DNA of 64,000 nt, taken from contig NZ_CP063785.1 of NCBI RefSeq assembly GCF_025860405.1, positions 5,891,390-5,955,389 of the forward strand, read 5' to 3'. Source of the stretch: Tolypothrix sp. PCC 7712 (GTDB lineage: Bacteria > Cyanobacteriota > Cyanobacteriia > Cyanobacteriales > Nostocaceae). Below the pieces are notes generated by a model. The model worked only from the letters and a program-made list of their open reading frames with translations. It did not search any database and was not told the DNA's origin. The number at the start of each line of letters is the position of its first letter. The first letter of the stretch is position 1. The position numbers and the translations under genes were made by a program. This document shows positions 45,315-54,771 of the stretch, piece after piece.

Positions 45315-46226
45315 ATGCTTGACAAAATTAAAAACTTAAAAATCGGTACTAAGTTTAATTTGCTGTTGATTATCGTTTTTATCATTAGCATTGTAGTCAG
45401 TGGCACTGCATTATCAAGTGTACTGCAGCGGAGAGCGCAGAACGAAGTGACTGATAAGGCACTAATTCTCATTAAAACTATGACTTCAGTGAGAAAATAC
45501 ACACAGGATCGTGTTAATCCCTTACTAGCGCCTCGCCTGGAGACTGAACCAGTATTTATCTCAGAAACAATTCCAGCTTTTTCAGCAACGGAAGTATTTG
45601 AAAATTTGCGTAAAAATGAAGAATATAAAAATTTCCTTTATAAAGAAGCTACTCTGAACCCTACTAATTTACGCGATAAAGCCGATCCTTTTGAAGCTCA
45701 AATTGTGGAGCGATTCCGTAACAATCCTAAACTACAAGAAATTTCAGATTTTCGAGAGTTTCCTGAAGGGACAGTATTTTATATTGCGCGGCCTTTAGCT
45801 GTAAGCCAACAAACTTGTCTGCGATGCCATTCTACTCCCGATCAAGCTCCTAAAAGCCAATTGGCTACTTATGGTTCGACTAATGGTTTTAACTGGAAAC
45901 TGAATGAGATTGTAGCTGCTCAAATTATTTCCGTCCCTTCAGAAGAGGTTTTTAATAATGCTCAAAAAACTTGGGTTTTGCTGATGGGGCTATTAATTGT
46001 TATCTTTGCTGTGGTTATTGTGCTCATCAACTTTTTAATCAAAAAAACTGTAATTGAGCGGATTAGAAGAATAGAAAGAATCGCTCAAAAAGTCAGTACA
46101 GGTGACATGGAATCTAATTTTAATGAAGATTATAAAGATGAAATTGGTGGATTAGCAGCAGCTTTTAACCGCATGAAATATAGTTTAAAAATAGCTATGG
46201 ATATGCTAAATCAACAAGGACAGTAA
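45315..46226 (+). CDS. Tll0287-like (DUF3365) heme sensor with HAMP end
   Basis: The 303-residue protein has a membrane helix (about 14-34), a periplasmic DUF3365 domain with CLRCH (C168, C171, H172), a c-type heme site, a second helix (about 220-245) and a HAMP region (ERIRRIERIAQKVSTGDMES). It ends MDMLNQQGQ without kinase or cyclase domain. It is probably a redox/ligand sensor that works through a partner, or a truncated receptor. Confidence 0.82.
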   Translation: MLDKIKNLKIGTKFNLLLIIVFIISIVVSGTALSSVLQRRAQNEVTDKALILIKTMTSVRKYTQDRVNPLLAPRLETEPVFISETIPAFSATEVFENLRKNEEYKNFLYKEATLNPTNLRDKADPFEAQIVERFRNNPKLQEISDFREFPEGTVFYIARPLAVSQQTCLRCHSTPDQAPKSQLATYGSTNGFNWKLNEIVAAQIISVPSEEVFNNAQKTWVLLMGLLIVIFAVVIVLINFLIKKTVIERIRRIERIAQKVSTGDMESNFNEDYKDEIGGLAAAFNRMKYSLKIAMDMLNQQGQ

Positions 46227-46245
46227 CCAAGTAAATTGTTCAAAA

Positions 46246-47631
46246 TTAACAAAATAAACGCTGCTGGAATTCCAACGATTTTTTACTGTCGGGAATTTGT
46301 GCAGATAAAAGATTTACCAGTTCTAAAGGTGTAATATTTGGCGAAGATTTTATCGCTTTCTGCACAAGAAAAGAACCCATTGGCCCAATTAAATTTACTA
46401 ATTCTTGCTCGCATTTACGGACAAAACTATCGCTAATGGTTGGTGTGGAGGTCTGAGGTGAATTCTTCGGCTGAGATTGAGATTTATTAGTAGTTTGTCT
46501 CAGAATTAATCGAGACTTCTCTTCAAATTCAGTTTTCTGCTCTCCCGCAAGATGCTGGGTTAAATTATCAATTACTTCTTGGTAGCTATTTGCTGATGCA
46601 GCGATTTTCCTTAATAAAGTTGGTGCGAGAGGCCCAACAAGCCCCAATAGCATATCTTCTAGATGCTTGTGCTGTTCGGGAGTCAGAACTGAAGCTGTTG
46701 GCTGCTCAAATGTATTTTGTGTATTTTGTGATGAGAAAATTTGCGGTAGCTGAATCGCAGATAACGGCGGTTGCGTGAATTGATTTTCAATCTCTGTATC
46801 ACTATTAATCTCGAGATTGCGTAACGCTTCTAAAACCTCGGCAGCAGATTGATAGCGTTCTTTAAAATGGTATAACACCATCTTAGATAACACGGTTGCT
46901 AAACCAGGGCTGACGTTAGCTTGATTTTCCCAAAGAATTTCTCCAGTGTTGGGATCTTCCTGAAGTTGTCTCGGATGCGAGCCAGTCAAAGCTTGAATAC
47001 CAATAATTCCCAAAGAATAAATATCACTATTAGGACGGGGTTTACCTTGTCCCTGTTCTGTAGCCATATATCCAGGGGTACCAATGGCAATTGTAGTTTC
47101 TACATGTCCTGTAATTGCTGTTCGTAATTGAGTTTGAATTTGCTTAACTGCGCCAAAGTCAATTAATACTAATTTAGAATCAGTTTGCCGTCTGATAATA
47201 TTATCCGGCTTGATATCTCGATGAATAACTTGGTGCCCATGAACAAAATCTAAGATACTCAAGATTTGTTGCAGAAGTTGAACAACTTGCTCTTCTGTCC
47301 AACGTCTACCAGGTAGCAGTTCTGCTTTCAAAGAATATCCCTCAATGAATTCTTGCACCAAAAAGAACTCTTGATTTTCTTCAAAGTAAGCTAAAAGCCG
47401 AGGTATTTGGTCATGATAACCCAGTTTTTCCAGGGTTTCTGCTTCGCTGGTAAATAACCGTCTGGCGGTGGTGAGGAATTCCGGATTTTGGGTAAAAGGT
47501 TTCAAATGCTTGACAACGCACCTGGGTGAACCTGGCCGATGAGTGTCTTGTGCAATATAAGTTTGACCGAATCCTCCTCCTCCGAGAACTTGGAGGACTT
47601 GATAGCGTCCGTCTAGTAAATTTCCTAACAT
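46246..47631 (-). CDS. Ser/Thr protein kinase
   Basis: The 461-residue Hanks-type kinase has GGGGFGQTYIA (P-loop), VKHL (Lys), HRDIKPDN (catalytic loop) and DFGA with the C-lobe through about 270. The C-terminal region (about 320-460) contains two similar helical repeats (VGPLAPTLLRKIAASANS and IGPMGSFLVQKAIKSSPN). No membrane segment is seen. Substrates unknown. It converges with the heme sensor, 19 bp apart. Confidence 0.9.
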   Translation of the reverse strand: MLGNLLDGRYQVLQVLGGGGFGQTYIAQDTHRPGSPRCVVKHLKPFTQNPEFLTTARRLFTSEAETLEKLGYHDQIPRLLAYFEENQEFFLVQEFIEGYSLKAELLPGRRWTEEQVVQLLQQILSILDFVHGHQVIHRDIKPDNIIRRQTDSKLVLIDFGAVKQIQTQLRTAITGHVETTIAIGTPGYMATEQGQGKPRPNSDIYSLGIIGIQALTGSHPRQLQEDPNTGEILWENQANVSPGLATVLSKMVLYHFKERYQSAAEVLEALRNLEINSDTEIENQFTQPPLSAIQLPQIFSSQNTQNTFEQPTASVLTPEQHKHLEDMLLGLVGPLAPTLLRKIAASANSYQEVIDNLTQHLAGEQKTEFEEKSRLILRQTTNKSQSQPKNSPQTSTPTISDSFVRKCEQELVNLIGPMGSFLVQKAIKSSPNITPLELVNLLSAQIPDSKKSLEFQQRLFC

Positions 47632-48985
47632 AGTATGACTTGTCTAAGTCCTCACCTTAATCTTGACATAAGTACCACCTTAGGCAGCTCCTATTGAGCA
47701 AGAAGCCCCAGACTTGTATCGCTACTAAGTCAGTCAACAATCAAAATGCCAATTTTGTGGGCTTTTAACCTTTTTTAGTTAGTTTTGTGATTTGTTTGCA
47801 ATGGTGATAGTTACGCAAAGTAGAAAAAACTATTCAATCACAAAACTGCTAAAGTCGGCTGTACATAGCTTTTTGCTTGCTGTTTACTTGTACTAGCCTT
47901 TTTTTGAGTTTTCCCATGACGCGCATCCATACTATGACCACAGACAAACACAAGCTGCCAGATGCAACGTCCATCTCCATCATGGTAACCTCAAAAATTT
48001 TAGAGTGCGATCGCGTATTTTCTGCAAATGCATCACTTTCAATCTGATTTTGTGCTGGATATATGAAAATACTCAGTTAGGTTAATAAATATTATCTTAT
48101 CTTGTAAATACAATCAATTATTAGCTTATTCACTAAAATCAATATTAGTTCGCGCTGCAAATGAACTAAATTGCCAGTACCATGAAGTGTAGTTATTTTC
48201 TTTCCAGAAGAATATTGAAAAGTTGTGATATCTCATTAATAATTATAATTATGGTCTATATAAGCTCAGATATTGTCTGGAATTTTAGCTAAAAATTAAT
48301 TGATTGATTATCTAGAACCAGACTTTTGCAATGTTTTTCTTAAGTAATGCATCTAATTATTAATTCATAAATCTTATAAAAATATTGCTGTATTAAATTT
48401 TCTGAGTAATGACTGGGGTCTCTCTACAATACCTAAAAAATAATTCTGATTTTACTAATTTTTGATAGCTGAAAAGCTAGCTTTACCCTATCCACTCTTA
48501 AAAATTAAATTTATTTATCTGCGACCTCTATCAATAAAGGGGTTTATTTAGAACTAAGCATTGCTCCTCGGCAATCCGCTAGTTACAATGGTAAAGAACA
48601 GCTACATAGGAATATCTTTAAGGGAAAAATACTCACTATGATTGCAAATGCTTGGAGGTTGAAGTAATCACAACACTGAGCAGTATTCTTGATGGCAACT
48701 GAAGAAGCTGGTTTACCAAATACTATTAAACTTTAACCAATTATCTGAAAAAAAGAGTATCTTATTGTACAAAAATCAATTACTAGTATAAGTTTTCGTA
48801 AATAAAGCTACAATTTTCAATATGCATAAGCCGCGATATATGACAATTTTTACTTTTGCGTTTTGACTGCACAGTGTTACTAGTTTGATACCAAAATATT
48901 TCTGATATTGGTTAACCAAACGCTTCTATAATTAGCATTCTAGAAATTAGCTTGCTATATTGTACTAAATAACTATTCTGGTGAG
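47632..48985. other. A/T-rich 1.35-kb gap
   Basis: No gene supported. A 35-codon frame near 48560-48668 (IAPRQSASYNGKEQLHRNIFKG) could be a remnant of a lost gene but has no start context. A HIP1-like site at about 48009. No repeat or hairpin stands out. Confidence 0.45.
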
Positions 48986-49723
48986 GTGGGGAAAGCTGTG
49001 CGGGATGATTTACAAGGGTTGGAGATTAGTCCGAGAGATCTACAAAACCTGACTAATCTGCCTGTTAAAGATGAACTCATAAATATCATTAATCCTCTGG
49101 GACGCTTTGCCAAGCAAGTTATAGAAAAAATTAAAGGCACCGAAGGCGCAACTGTAGTTTTTATTAGTTTTTCTATTTTGGTTGGTTGCTATCTAATATT
49201 CGATTTTATTATTAGATTATTTGACCTATGGCTGACAGCACCTTCTTGGTTAGTGTTTATTGTCTTGGGTTTTTGGGCAGGAGGAATTACACAATTAGTT
49301 TTATATCTTGTGTGGAAAAGACGAGCTAAGTTCCTCAAAGCAAATATGACAAATTCTTTGCGGATTCTCTTAAATGATGTTGATAGATACAATGCCATTA
49401 TTAAAGCTATAGATATTAATGACCAAATAGAAGATGCTGGTAATCCAGAGGTAACCATTTATCAACGACATAGAGTTATTGAAGCTTTAAAACTCACCAA
49501 GTCTGATTTAGTACGTGCGCTCAAAACAGAAAAGATTTTGAGAGAAAATAAAAATTTTATTCTCAAAAATAGCGAGCTTTTTGTAAATAATTTAGCCACT
49601 TTAACAGCCATGCAAGTAAATGAACAAGCTACTGAACATGGAAGATTACTCAATGAAGCGTTGCAAATTGCTTTAGATGTGCAACACGAAATGAAAAGGT
49701 TACAAAATCAGTCGGAAGGTTAA
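48986..49723 (+). CDS. Membrane protein of unknown function
   Basis: The 245-residue protein has a soluble N-terminus, two membrane helices (about 55-72 and 85-105), and a long helical C-terminus (about 110-245) with alternating charges. Starts at GTG 48986 or GTG 48998; GAGGTGGGG supports the second. No family recognised. Confidence 0.65.
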   Translation: MGKAVRDDLQGLEISPRDLQNLTNLPVKDELINIINPLGRFAKQVIEKIKGTEGATVVFISFSILVGCYLIFDFIIRLFDLWLTAPSWLVFIVLGFWAGGITQLVLYLVWKRRAKFLKANMTNSLRILLNDVDRYNAIIKAIDINDQIEDAGNPEVTIYQRHRVIEALKLTKSDLVRALKTEKILRENKNFILKNSELFVNNLATLTAMQVNEQATEHGRLLNEALQIALDVQHEMKRLQNQSEG

Positions 49724-49734
49724 TAAGGTTTGGT

Positions 49735-49930
49735 AATTGGTAATTGGTAATTGGTAATTGGTAATTGGTAATTGGTAATGGGAATTTCTCTCCTTGTCTC
49801 CTTTATCCCCCAGTCCCCAGTCCCCATTACCCCTTATCCCCAGAGGGGGCCCCGAGTTCCCTAGTCCCCAGTCCCCAGTCCCCAGTCCCCAGTCCCCAAT
49901 CCCCAGTCTCCAGTCTCCAGTCCCCAGCTT
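49735..49930. repeat. TTGGTAA heptamers followed by C-rich CCCCAGT repeats
   Basis: Six TTGGTAA units (about 49737-49780) are followed by an inverted copy of the G-rich block seen at 44024-44180. Open frames across it are artefacts. Confidence 0.85.
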
Positions 49931-50005
49931 TTTTAACCAAACGCACCATAGCGGCGATTCCCGTTTTAACATAAAGATGTGTTAAGTAAGCGATCGCCTA
50001 TCGGC

Positions 50006-50773
50006 ATGGACTGGAAAGAAATTCAAGGTAACTGGGTACTCGTCCCCCGCAATCCCATCGGTATCATCCATTTCCTCGGAGGTGCATTTGTCGCTACTGC
50101 ACCTCATTTAACTTACCGTTGGGTACTAGAACAACTGGCAGAAAAAGGGTATGTTGTCATTGCTACACCTTTTGTTAATACTTTAGATCATATTGCGATC
50201 GCAAATTCTGTACTGCTCAACTTTGAACGAGCCTTAGAACGTCTTCGCGATTCTTCATCTTTACGCAAGCTGTATCTTCCTATCTATGGAATTGGACACA
50301 GCATGGGCTGCAAACTCCACTTGTTAATTGGTAGCGTTTTGGGTGCCGAACGTGCAGGTAACATTCTGATATCTTTTAATAATTACGCTGCTAAAGATGC
50401 GATTCCTTTAGTGGAACAATTGAATTCTGCTTTAGCAATTGAGTTTACCCCCACTCCTCTAGAAACAAATAAGCTGGTGCAAGAACGCTACAATGTGCGT
50501 CGCAACTTACTGATAAAATTTAGTAATGACACCCTTGACCAATCAGCAGTATTAAGCAAAATATTACAAGAACGCTTTGTGGAGATGGTAACGGTACAAA
50601 CCTTGCCAGGAACTCATACTACACCCTTAGGCCAAGATTTGAAATGGCAAACAGGAGCATCTTTCACGCCTTTGGATGCTCTAGGGCAATGGTTTAAGCA
50701 AGAAGCATACCGTGATTTGAATCAACTCAAAAATGCTATGCTTTTGTGGCTAAATCCTCTTTCGCCGCCATAA
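50006..50773 (+). CDS. DUF1350 alpha/beta-hydrolase-like protein
   Basis: The 255-residue protein starts MDWKEIQGNWVLVP, then IIHFLGGAFVATAP, VIATPFVNTLDH and GHSMGCKLHLL (nucleophile elbow G-x-S-x-G as GHSMG). DUF1350 proteins are conserved in cyanobacteria and plastids; role unknown. ATG at 50006 is chosen over the upstream start 49979, which would translate spacer DNA. The short 50774-51064 gap that follows has an A/T-rich leader and no gene. Confidence 0.82.
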   Translation: MDWKEIQGNWVLVPRNPIGIIHFLGGAFVATAPHLTYRWVLEQLAEKGYVVIATPFVNTLDHIAIANSVLLNFERALERLRDSSSLRKLYLPIYGIGHSMGCKLHLLIGSVLGAERAGNILISFNNYAAKDAIPLVEQLNSALAIEFTPTPLETNKLVQERYNVRRNLLIKFSNDTLDQSAVLSKILQERFVEMVTVQTLPGTHTTPLGQDLKWQTGASFTPLDALGQWFKQEAYRDLNQLKNAMLLWLNPLSPP

Positions 50774-51064
50774 TCTTTTATGGCTGTTAAAAGAGAATGA
50801 ACCCTAACTTTATGAATTATTGAGTGCTGTTAGGGGTCTGAGTCAATACAGTTCGGTTAAGGGGAAAAGGGAAAAAGGATTGAATTCACCCTTACCCTTT
50901 TCCCAGTTCCTGATTACAAAAATTATTTAGGAATTATATACAACTCATATTTAATTTTTGAAATCAACTCTATGTCCTTTTTGCTTATTACCTTTCTGTG
51001 CAAGTGATTTGAGCAACCATACATAATTGCTATAGCAATTACTAACTAGTGCTTCTTGCTGTTT

Positions 51065-52201
51065 ATGTTTAAAATACTAGTAATTGACGATGACTATTCA
51101 ATAGTAACCTTCCTCAAAAGAATGTTACAAAAGCAAGGGTATGAGGTAGTCACGGCTAGTAATGGTGAGGAAGGAATTACCAAAGTACTAACTTTTCATC
51201 CGGCATTAATTATTTGTGATTGGATTATGCCCGGGTTGAATGGTTTAGAAGTATGCCATCGAATTAAAACAGATCCCAAGCTATCTACTATCTTTTTTAT
51301 TCTCTTAACTTCCTTAGATTCAGTTGCCGATCGCGTCAAGGGTTTGGATGCTGGAGCCGATGATTTTATCTCTAAACCTATTGAGCAATATGAATTACTA
51401 GCAAGGGTAAGAGCCGGATTACGATTACATATATTGAGTCGCGATTTGCAAACTCAAAAGCAGTTACTAGAAGCAGAGTTAGCAGAAGCAGCAGAATATG
51501 TGCGATCGCTTCTACCGCTACCACTAACGGAACCACTCAGTATTAATTCCCGCTTCATTCCTTCACGACAACTCGGCGGTGATTGTTTTGATTACTACTG
51601 GCTTGACTCTGAGTCTTTAGCAATTTACCTATTAGATACAGCCGGACATGGATTGAAAGCTACCCTCCCCTCAATTTCTGTACTCAATTTGCTGCGATCG
51701 CGCGCTCTTGGTAACCTGAATTACTACCAACCCAGCCATGTACTTAAAGCGCTCAATGAGACGTTCCAAATCAATGAGCAAAACGATAAATACTTTACTA
51801 TTTGGTATGGAGTATACAACAGAGTTAAGCGACAGTTAATTTATGCAACTGCTGGACATCCACCAGCAATATTAGTATCTGGTAAATCTGTAAAGAATAC
51901 TGAAGTTCAACTTTTGAGAACCCCTGGTATGCCAATTGGAATGTTTCCCGAGGCAAAATATATTGATGGGTTTTGCAATGTTGAAGCCTACAGTAATCTT
52001 TATATTTTTAGTGATGGTGCTTACGAAATTACTAAACCAGATGGTAAACTTTGGAGTTTAGATGCATTTATTCAGCTCATTATTAGCTTACGCAATAATG
52101 TTGAATCTCCTCTTGGAGAATTATTAAATTACCTCATGGCTTTGCATTCCCAAGAATCTTTTGAGGATGATTTATCTATTATTGAAGTAAATTTTGATTA
52201 A
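51065..52201 (+). CDS. Response regulator with SpoIIE/RsbU-type phosphatase output
   Basis: The 378-residue protein has an N-terminal receiver (KILVIDDD, phospho-acceptor in ICDWIMPG at D52, Thr/Ser and Lys in LTSLDS and SKP) and a PP2C-like C-terminal domain (about 165-378: RQLGGDCFDYYWLD, AIYLLDTAGHGLKA, FSDGAYEI, EDDLSIIEV). It should dephosphorylate an STAS anti-anti-sigma factor. The convergent gene at 52198 encodes one, overlapping by 4 nt, so they probably form a partner-switching pair. Confidence 0.9.
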   Translation: MFKILVIDDDYSIVTFLKRMLQKQGYEVVTASNGEEGITKVLTFHPALIICDWIMPGLNGLEVCHRIKTDPKLSTIFFILLTSLDSVADRVKGLDAGADDFISKPIEQYELLARVRAGLRLHILSRDLQTQKQLLEAELAEAAEYVRSLLPLPLTEPLSINSRFIPSRQLGGDCFDYYWLDSESLAIYLLDTAGHGLKATLPSISVLNLLRSRALGNLNYYQPSHVLKALNETFQINEQNDKYFTIWYGVYNRVKRQLIYATAGHPPAILVSGKSVKNTEVQLLRTPGMPIGMFPEAKYIDGFCNVEAYSNLYIFSDGAYEITKPDGKLWSLDAFIQLIISLRNNVESPLGELLNYLMALHSQESFEDDLSIIEVNFD

Positions 52202-52527
52202 TTTTTAGCCAGTAAAGTTTGATGAAATTCAGCCTGATTAGGAAAGATTTCAAACACTTGATCCATACTTGTCAATTCAAATAATATTCTTACTTGTTCA
52301 TTAAGCGAGCAAATAGCAAGCTTGCTATCTGAGGCTCTCAGGGTTTTAAAAGCTAATACTAAAGTGCCTAAACCAGAACTATCCATAAATGTGACATCTT
52401 GAAAATCAACTAATATTGTTTTTGCACCCTTTTCTATTAATTGATTAAGACTTTGGCGCAAATCTTGAGATGTTGCTGAGTTAATAACACCACTAAGTTT
52501 AACCACTTCTACACCTGGTTTAAGCAT
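52198..52527 (-). CDS. STAS-domain anti-sigma factor antagonist
   Basis: The 109-residue protein is a single STAS domain: GVEVVKLSGVINSATSQDLR, FQDVTFMDSSGLGTLV (phospho-acceptor Ser in DSSGLG) and a C-terminal helix. ATG at 52527 has AAGGA about 10 nt upstream. The convergent phosphatase gene overlaps its stop. It would bind an anti-sigma/kinase when unphosphorylated. No kinase gene is near. The 52528-52954 gap shows no gene or repeat. Confidence 0.88.
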   Translation of the reverse strand: MLKPGVEVVKLSGVINSATSQDLRQSLNQLIEKGAKTILVDFQDVTFMDSSGLGTLVLAFKTLRASDSKLAICSLNEQVRILFELTSMDQVFEIFPNQAEFHQTLLAKN

Positions 52528-52954
52528 GATATTTTTATCCTTGATTTTTGTAAAGAAAAGCATTTGTTATTGTATATTATTATATAATTTTAAGTCATTT
52601 CATAACCTTTAAGACTGATTAATGGCTATCAATTATCAATGATGGCTATCAGTAAAATCTGAATCTATAACTACAAATTATCAAAAAAACAATAACTACT
52701 CGTCATGAGCTGCATACAACACCCCCCAAATCTTAGCAGCCGGGGTCAAGGGTAGATTGTTTCTATATTTTATATTTCCCAAAATTAGCAATTTATTTCA
52801 TAGGTTATCTGAAATTTTACAGATCTACTTGCTTGATTCTCTATCAAATAATCTAGTTTCATGCAGTTAAAGAAAAATATACTAAGGTAAAACTTAAGTT
52901 AACCTATTGTTAACCTTTTGCCCATAGCTAACAGACTCAGCTAATATTCTCTTG

Positions 52955-53647
52955 TCAAATAGGGCTAACTTTCGCCCTATATAACAGCTTTTCACCTTGT
53001 CGGTAACCAATGTAACGCACCTTGACTAGTTCACCAGCTTGTGAACTACCATCCATTAATTGGTGCCACTGAGGATCGTAAGGTACTTCTTCATCTACAG
53101 ATGCGATCGCTTCTATTCCCCAAAGTTGTAATAATTTTTCTAATGGCTTTTGCACCAATGGTACAACTTTAATGGCTGCTAGCTGCTGATTCTCCTTTGC
53201 TTTCTGTGCTGCTGTCGGCCATTGCAGTAGCAAAGGTTCCAAGATTTGCAAACTCGTCTGCTGAAACTCTTGCTGCAATAACTCTCGCTGCTGTAATAGC
53301 GCTAGTTGCGATCGCTCATATTCTCTTCTTAAATTGTCATTTTCTTGTAATAAATTTTGTTGATTATTTTTCAGTGCTGAGTGCTGAGTGCTGAGTGCTG
53401 AGTTACTTGTATTTTCTTGTCTCTCACTCGTAACGGAAAAATTAGTAACTATTTCATTTAATGTTATCTGTAGCGTATGCGACAATTTAAGCAATATATC
53501 TACTCGCATCTGCTTTACCTTTCCCTGACGCAGTCGCAAAATTTGGCGCTCTGACACACCAGCAGTACGACTCAGCTCTTTAAAACTGGAAATACCCATT
53601 TGTTGCATTAACTTCTGCAACAAATGGGTGAAATTATTATTTGGCAT
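52955..53647 (-). CDS. XRE-type HTH and coiled-coil protein with heptamer in the coding sequence
   Basis: The 230-residue protein has an N-terminal HTH (FKELSRTAGVSERQILRLRQGKVKQM, about 20-50), a linker translated from four AGTGCTG units (NSALSTQHSAL, about 81-91), a coiled coil (NLLQENDNLRREYERSQLALLQQRELLQQ) and a C-terminal GrpE-like domain (GELVKVRYIGYRQGEKLLYRAKV). Gain or loss of one heptamer would shift the frame and leave only the HTH. Target unknown. Confidence 0.8.
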   Translation of the reverse strand: MPNNNFTHLLQKLMQQMGISSFKELSRTAGVSERQILRLRQGKVKQMRVDILLKLSHTLQITLNEIVTNFSVTSERQENTSNSALSTQHSALKNNQQNLLQENDNLRREYERSQLALLQQRELLQQEFQQTSLQILEPLLLQWPTAAQKAKENQQLAAIKVVPLVQKPLEKLLQLWGIEAIASVDEEVPYDPQWHQLMDGSSQAGELVKVRYIGYRQGEKLLYRAKVSPI

Positions 53648-53653
53648 TTGGTA

Positions 53654-53832
53654 TTAGGTGTTGGGTGTTTGGTGTTGGATAATTGGTAGTGGGTAATGGG
53701 TAATTGGTAATAGAAATTTCTTCCTCATCCCCCTCATCCCCCTCATCCCCCTCATCTCCCTCATCTCCCTCATCCCCCTCATCTCCCTCATCCCCCTCAT
53801 CTCCCTCATCCCCAATCCCCAGTCCCCAGTCC
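53654..53832. repeat. CTCATCCCC / CTCATCTCC tandem repeats
   Basis: A 9-nt unit, about 11 copies, lies between the HTH gene and dps. ORFs across it are artefacts. Confidence 0.85.
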
Positions 53833-54318
53833 CTATTCTTCCAACAAACTTCTCAGCATCCAAGCTGTCTTCTCATGCACCTGCATCCGTTGCGTTAGCA
53901 AATCGGCGGTGGGTTCGTCGTTGACTTCATCAACTACAGGAAAGACAGAACGTGCAGTTCTGACTACGGCTTCTTGTCCTGCTACTAAGAGGCGAATCAT
54001 TTCTGTAGCTTTAGGAACTCCAGGAGTTTCAGGAATTGAACTAAGTTTTACATATTCACTGTATGTTCCAGGTGCGGGGTAGCCAAGCGCTCTGATGCGT
54101 TCGGCAATTAAATCAACTGCTAGGGCTAATTCTGTATACTGGGTTTCAAACATTAGGTGCAAGGTTTGGAACATTGGCCCAGTTACATTCCAATGGAAAT
54201 TATGCGTTTTGAGATACAGGGTGTAGGTATCAGCCAACAGTCGAGACAATCCCTCAGCGATTTTAGCTCTACTAGCATCATCAATACCAATATTTAGAGT
54301 TTCTGGTTTAGATGGCAT
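53833..54318 (-). CDS. dps: Dps-type DNA-protecting ferritin
   Basis: The 161-residue protein shows the Dps fold with the ferroxidase ligands: His in YLKTHNFHWNVTGP, then HLMFETQYTELALAVDLIAERI. It oxidises Fe2+ with peroxide and stores iron, forming a dodecamer. It lies 78 bp after srx on the same strand, grouping two oxidative-stress genes. Confidence 0.9.
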   Translation of the reverse strand: MPSKPETLNIGIDDASRAKIAEGLSRLLADTYTLYLKTHNFHWNVTGPMFQTLHLMFETQYTELALAVDLIAERIRALGYPAPGTYSEYVKLSSIPETPGVPKATEMIRLLVAGQEAVVRTARSVFPVVDEVNDEPTADLLTQRMQVHEKTAWMLRSLLEE

Positions 54319-54396
54319 AATTTTCTCCTAATCGGTTATTAAATTTATTTGTCTGTTGTCCCTTGCTGCTTTTTTTGATTACCCATTGACATTGAA

Positions 54397-54660
54397 TCAT
54401 GCTAAGTGCATCTTGAGAACGCTACGGGGAGCTTTACGGACTCTAGCTAAGATTGTTTCTTTACCTAGACGCTGGCAAGCTTCATACCGATGGCAACCTG
54501 AAAAGCCATAATAGAGTCCTTCTACTTCAAGGACATCAATAGGTTCTTGTTGTCCGATCGCAGCAATCGATTCCATTAAGGCTTGTACTTTGTGCGGATC
54601 GTTTGTCCGGGGCAACGGCCGCTTTATCTGGTTGAGTGGAATTTCTTGGATTTTAACCAT
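54397..54660 (-). CDS. srx: Sulfiredoxin
   Basis: The 87-residue protein starts MVKIQEIPLNQIKRP and has the catalytic FSGCHRYEACQ motif (Cys about 62), which reduces overoxidised peroxiredoxin with ATP. ATG at 54660 is chosen: the extra residues from 54870 would overlap the divergent SpoIID gene and match nothing. Works with Dps against peroxide. Confidence 0.9.
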   Translation of the reverse strand: MVKIQEIPLNQIKRPLPRTNDPHKVQALMESIAAIGQQEPIDVLEVEGLYYGFSGCHRYEACQRLGKETILARVRKAPRSVLKMHLA

Positions 54661-54771
54661 AAGGGTTTGTCTAACTAAATTCCCTTCTGTGACTATATAT
54701 AAATCATAGTCGTTATGACTTCGTTTTGCAACCTTTGGGGCAAAACTGGTAATGGTATTATTGGAGCAATC

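Noticed and set aside
48560..48668. Short frame IAPRQSASYNGKEQL
   Set aside because: Looks protein-like but has no start context and I cannot place the family; kept only as a possible remnant.
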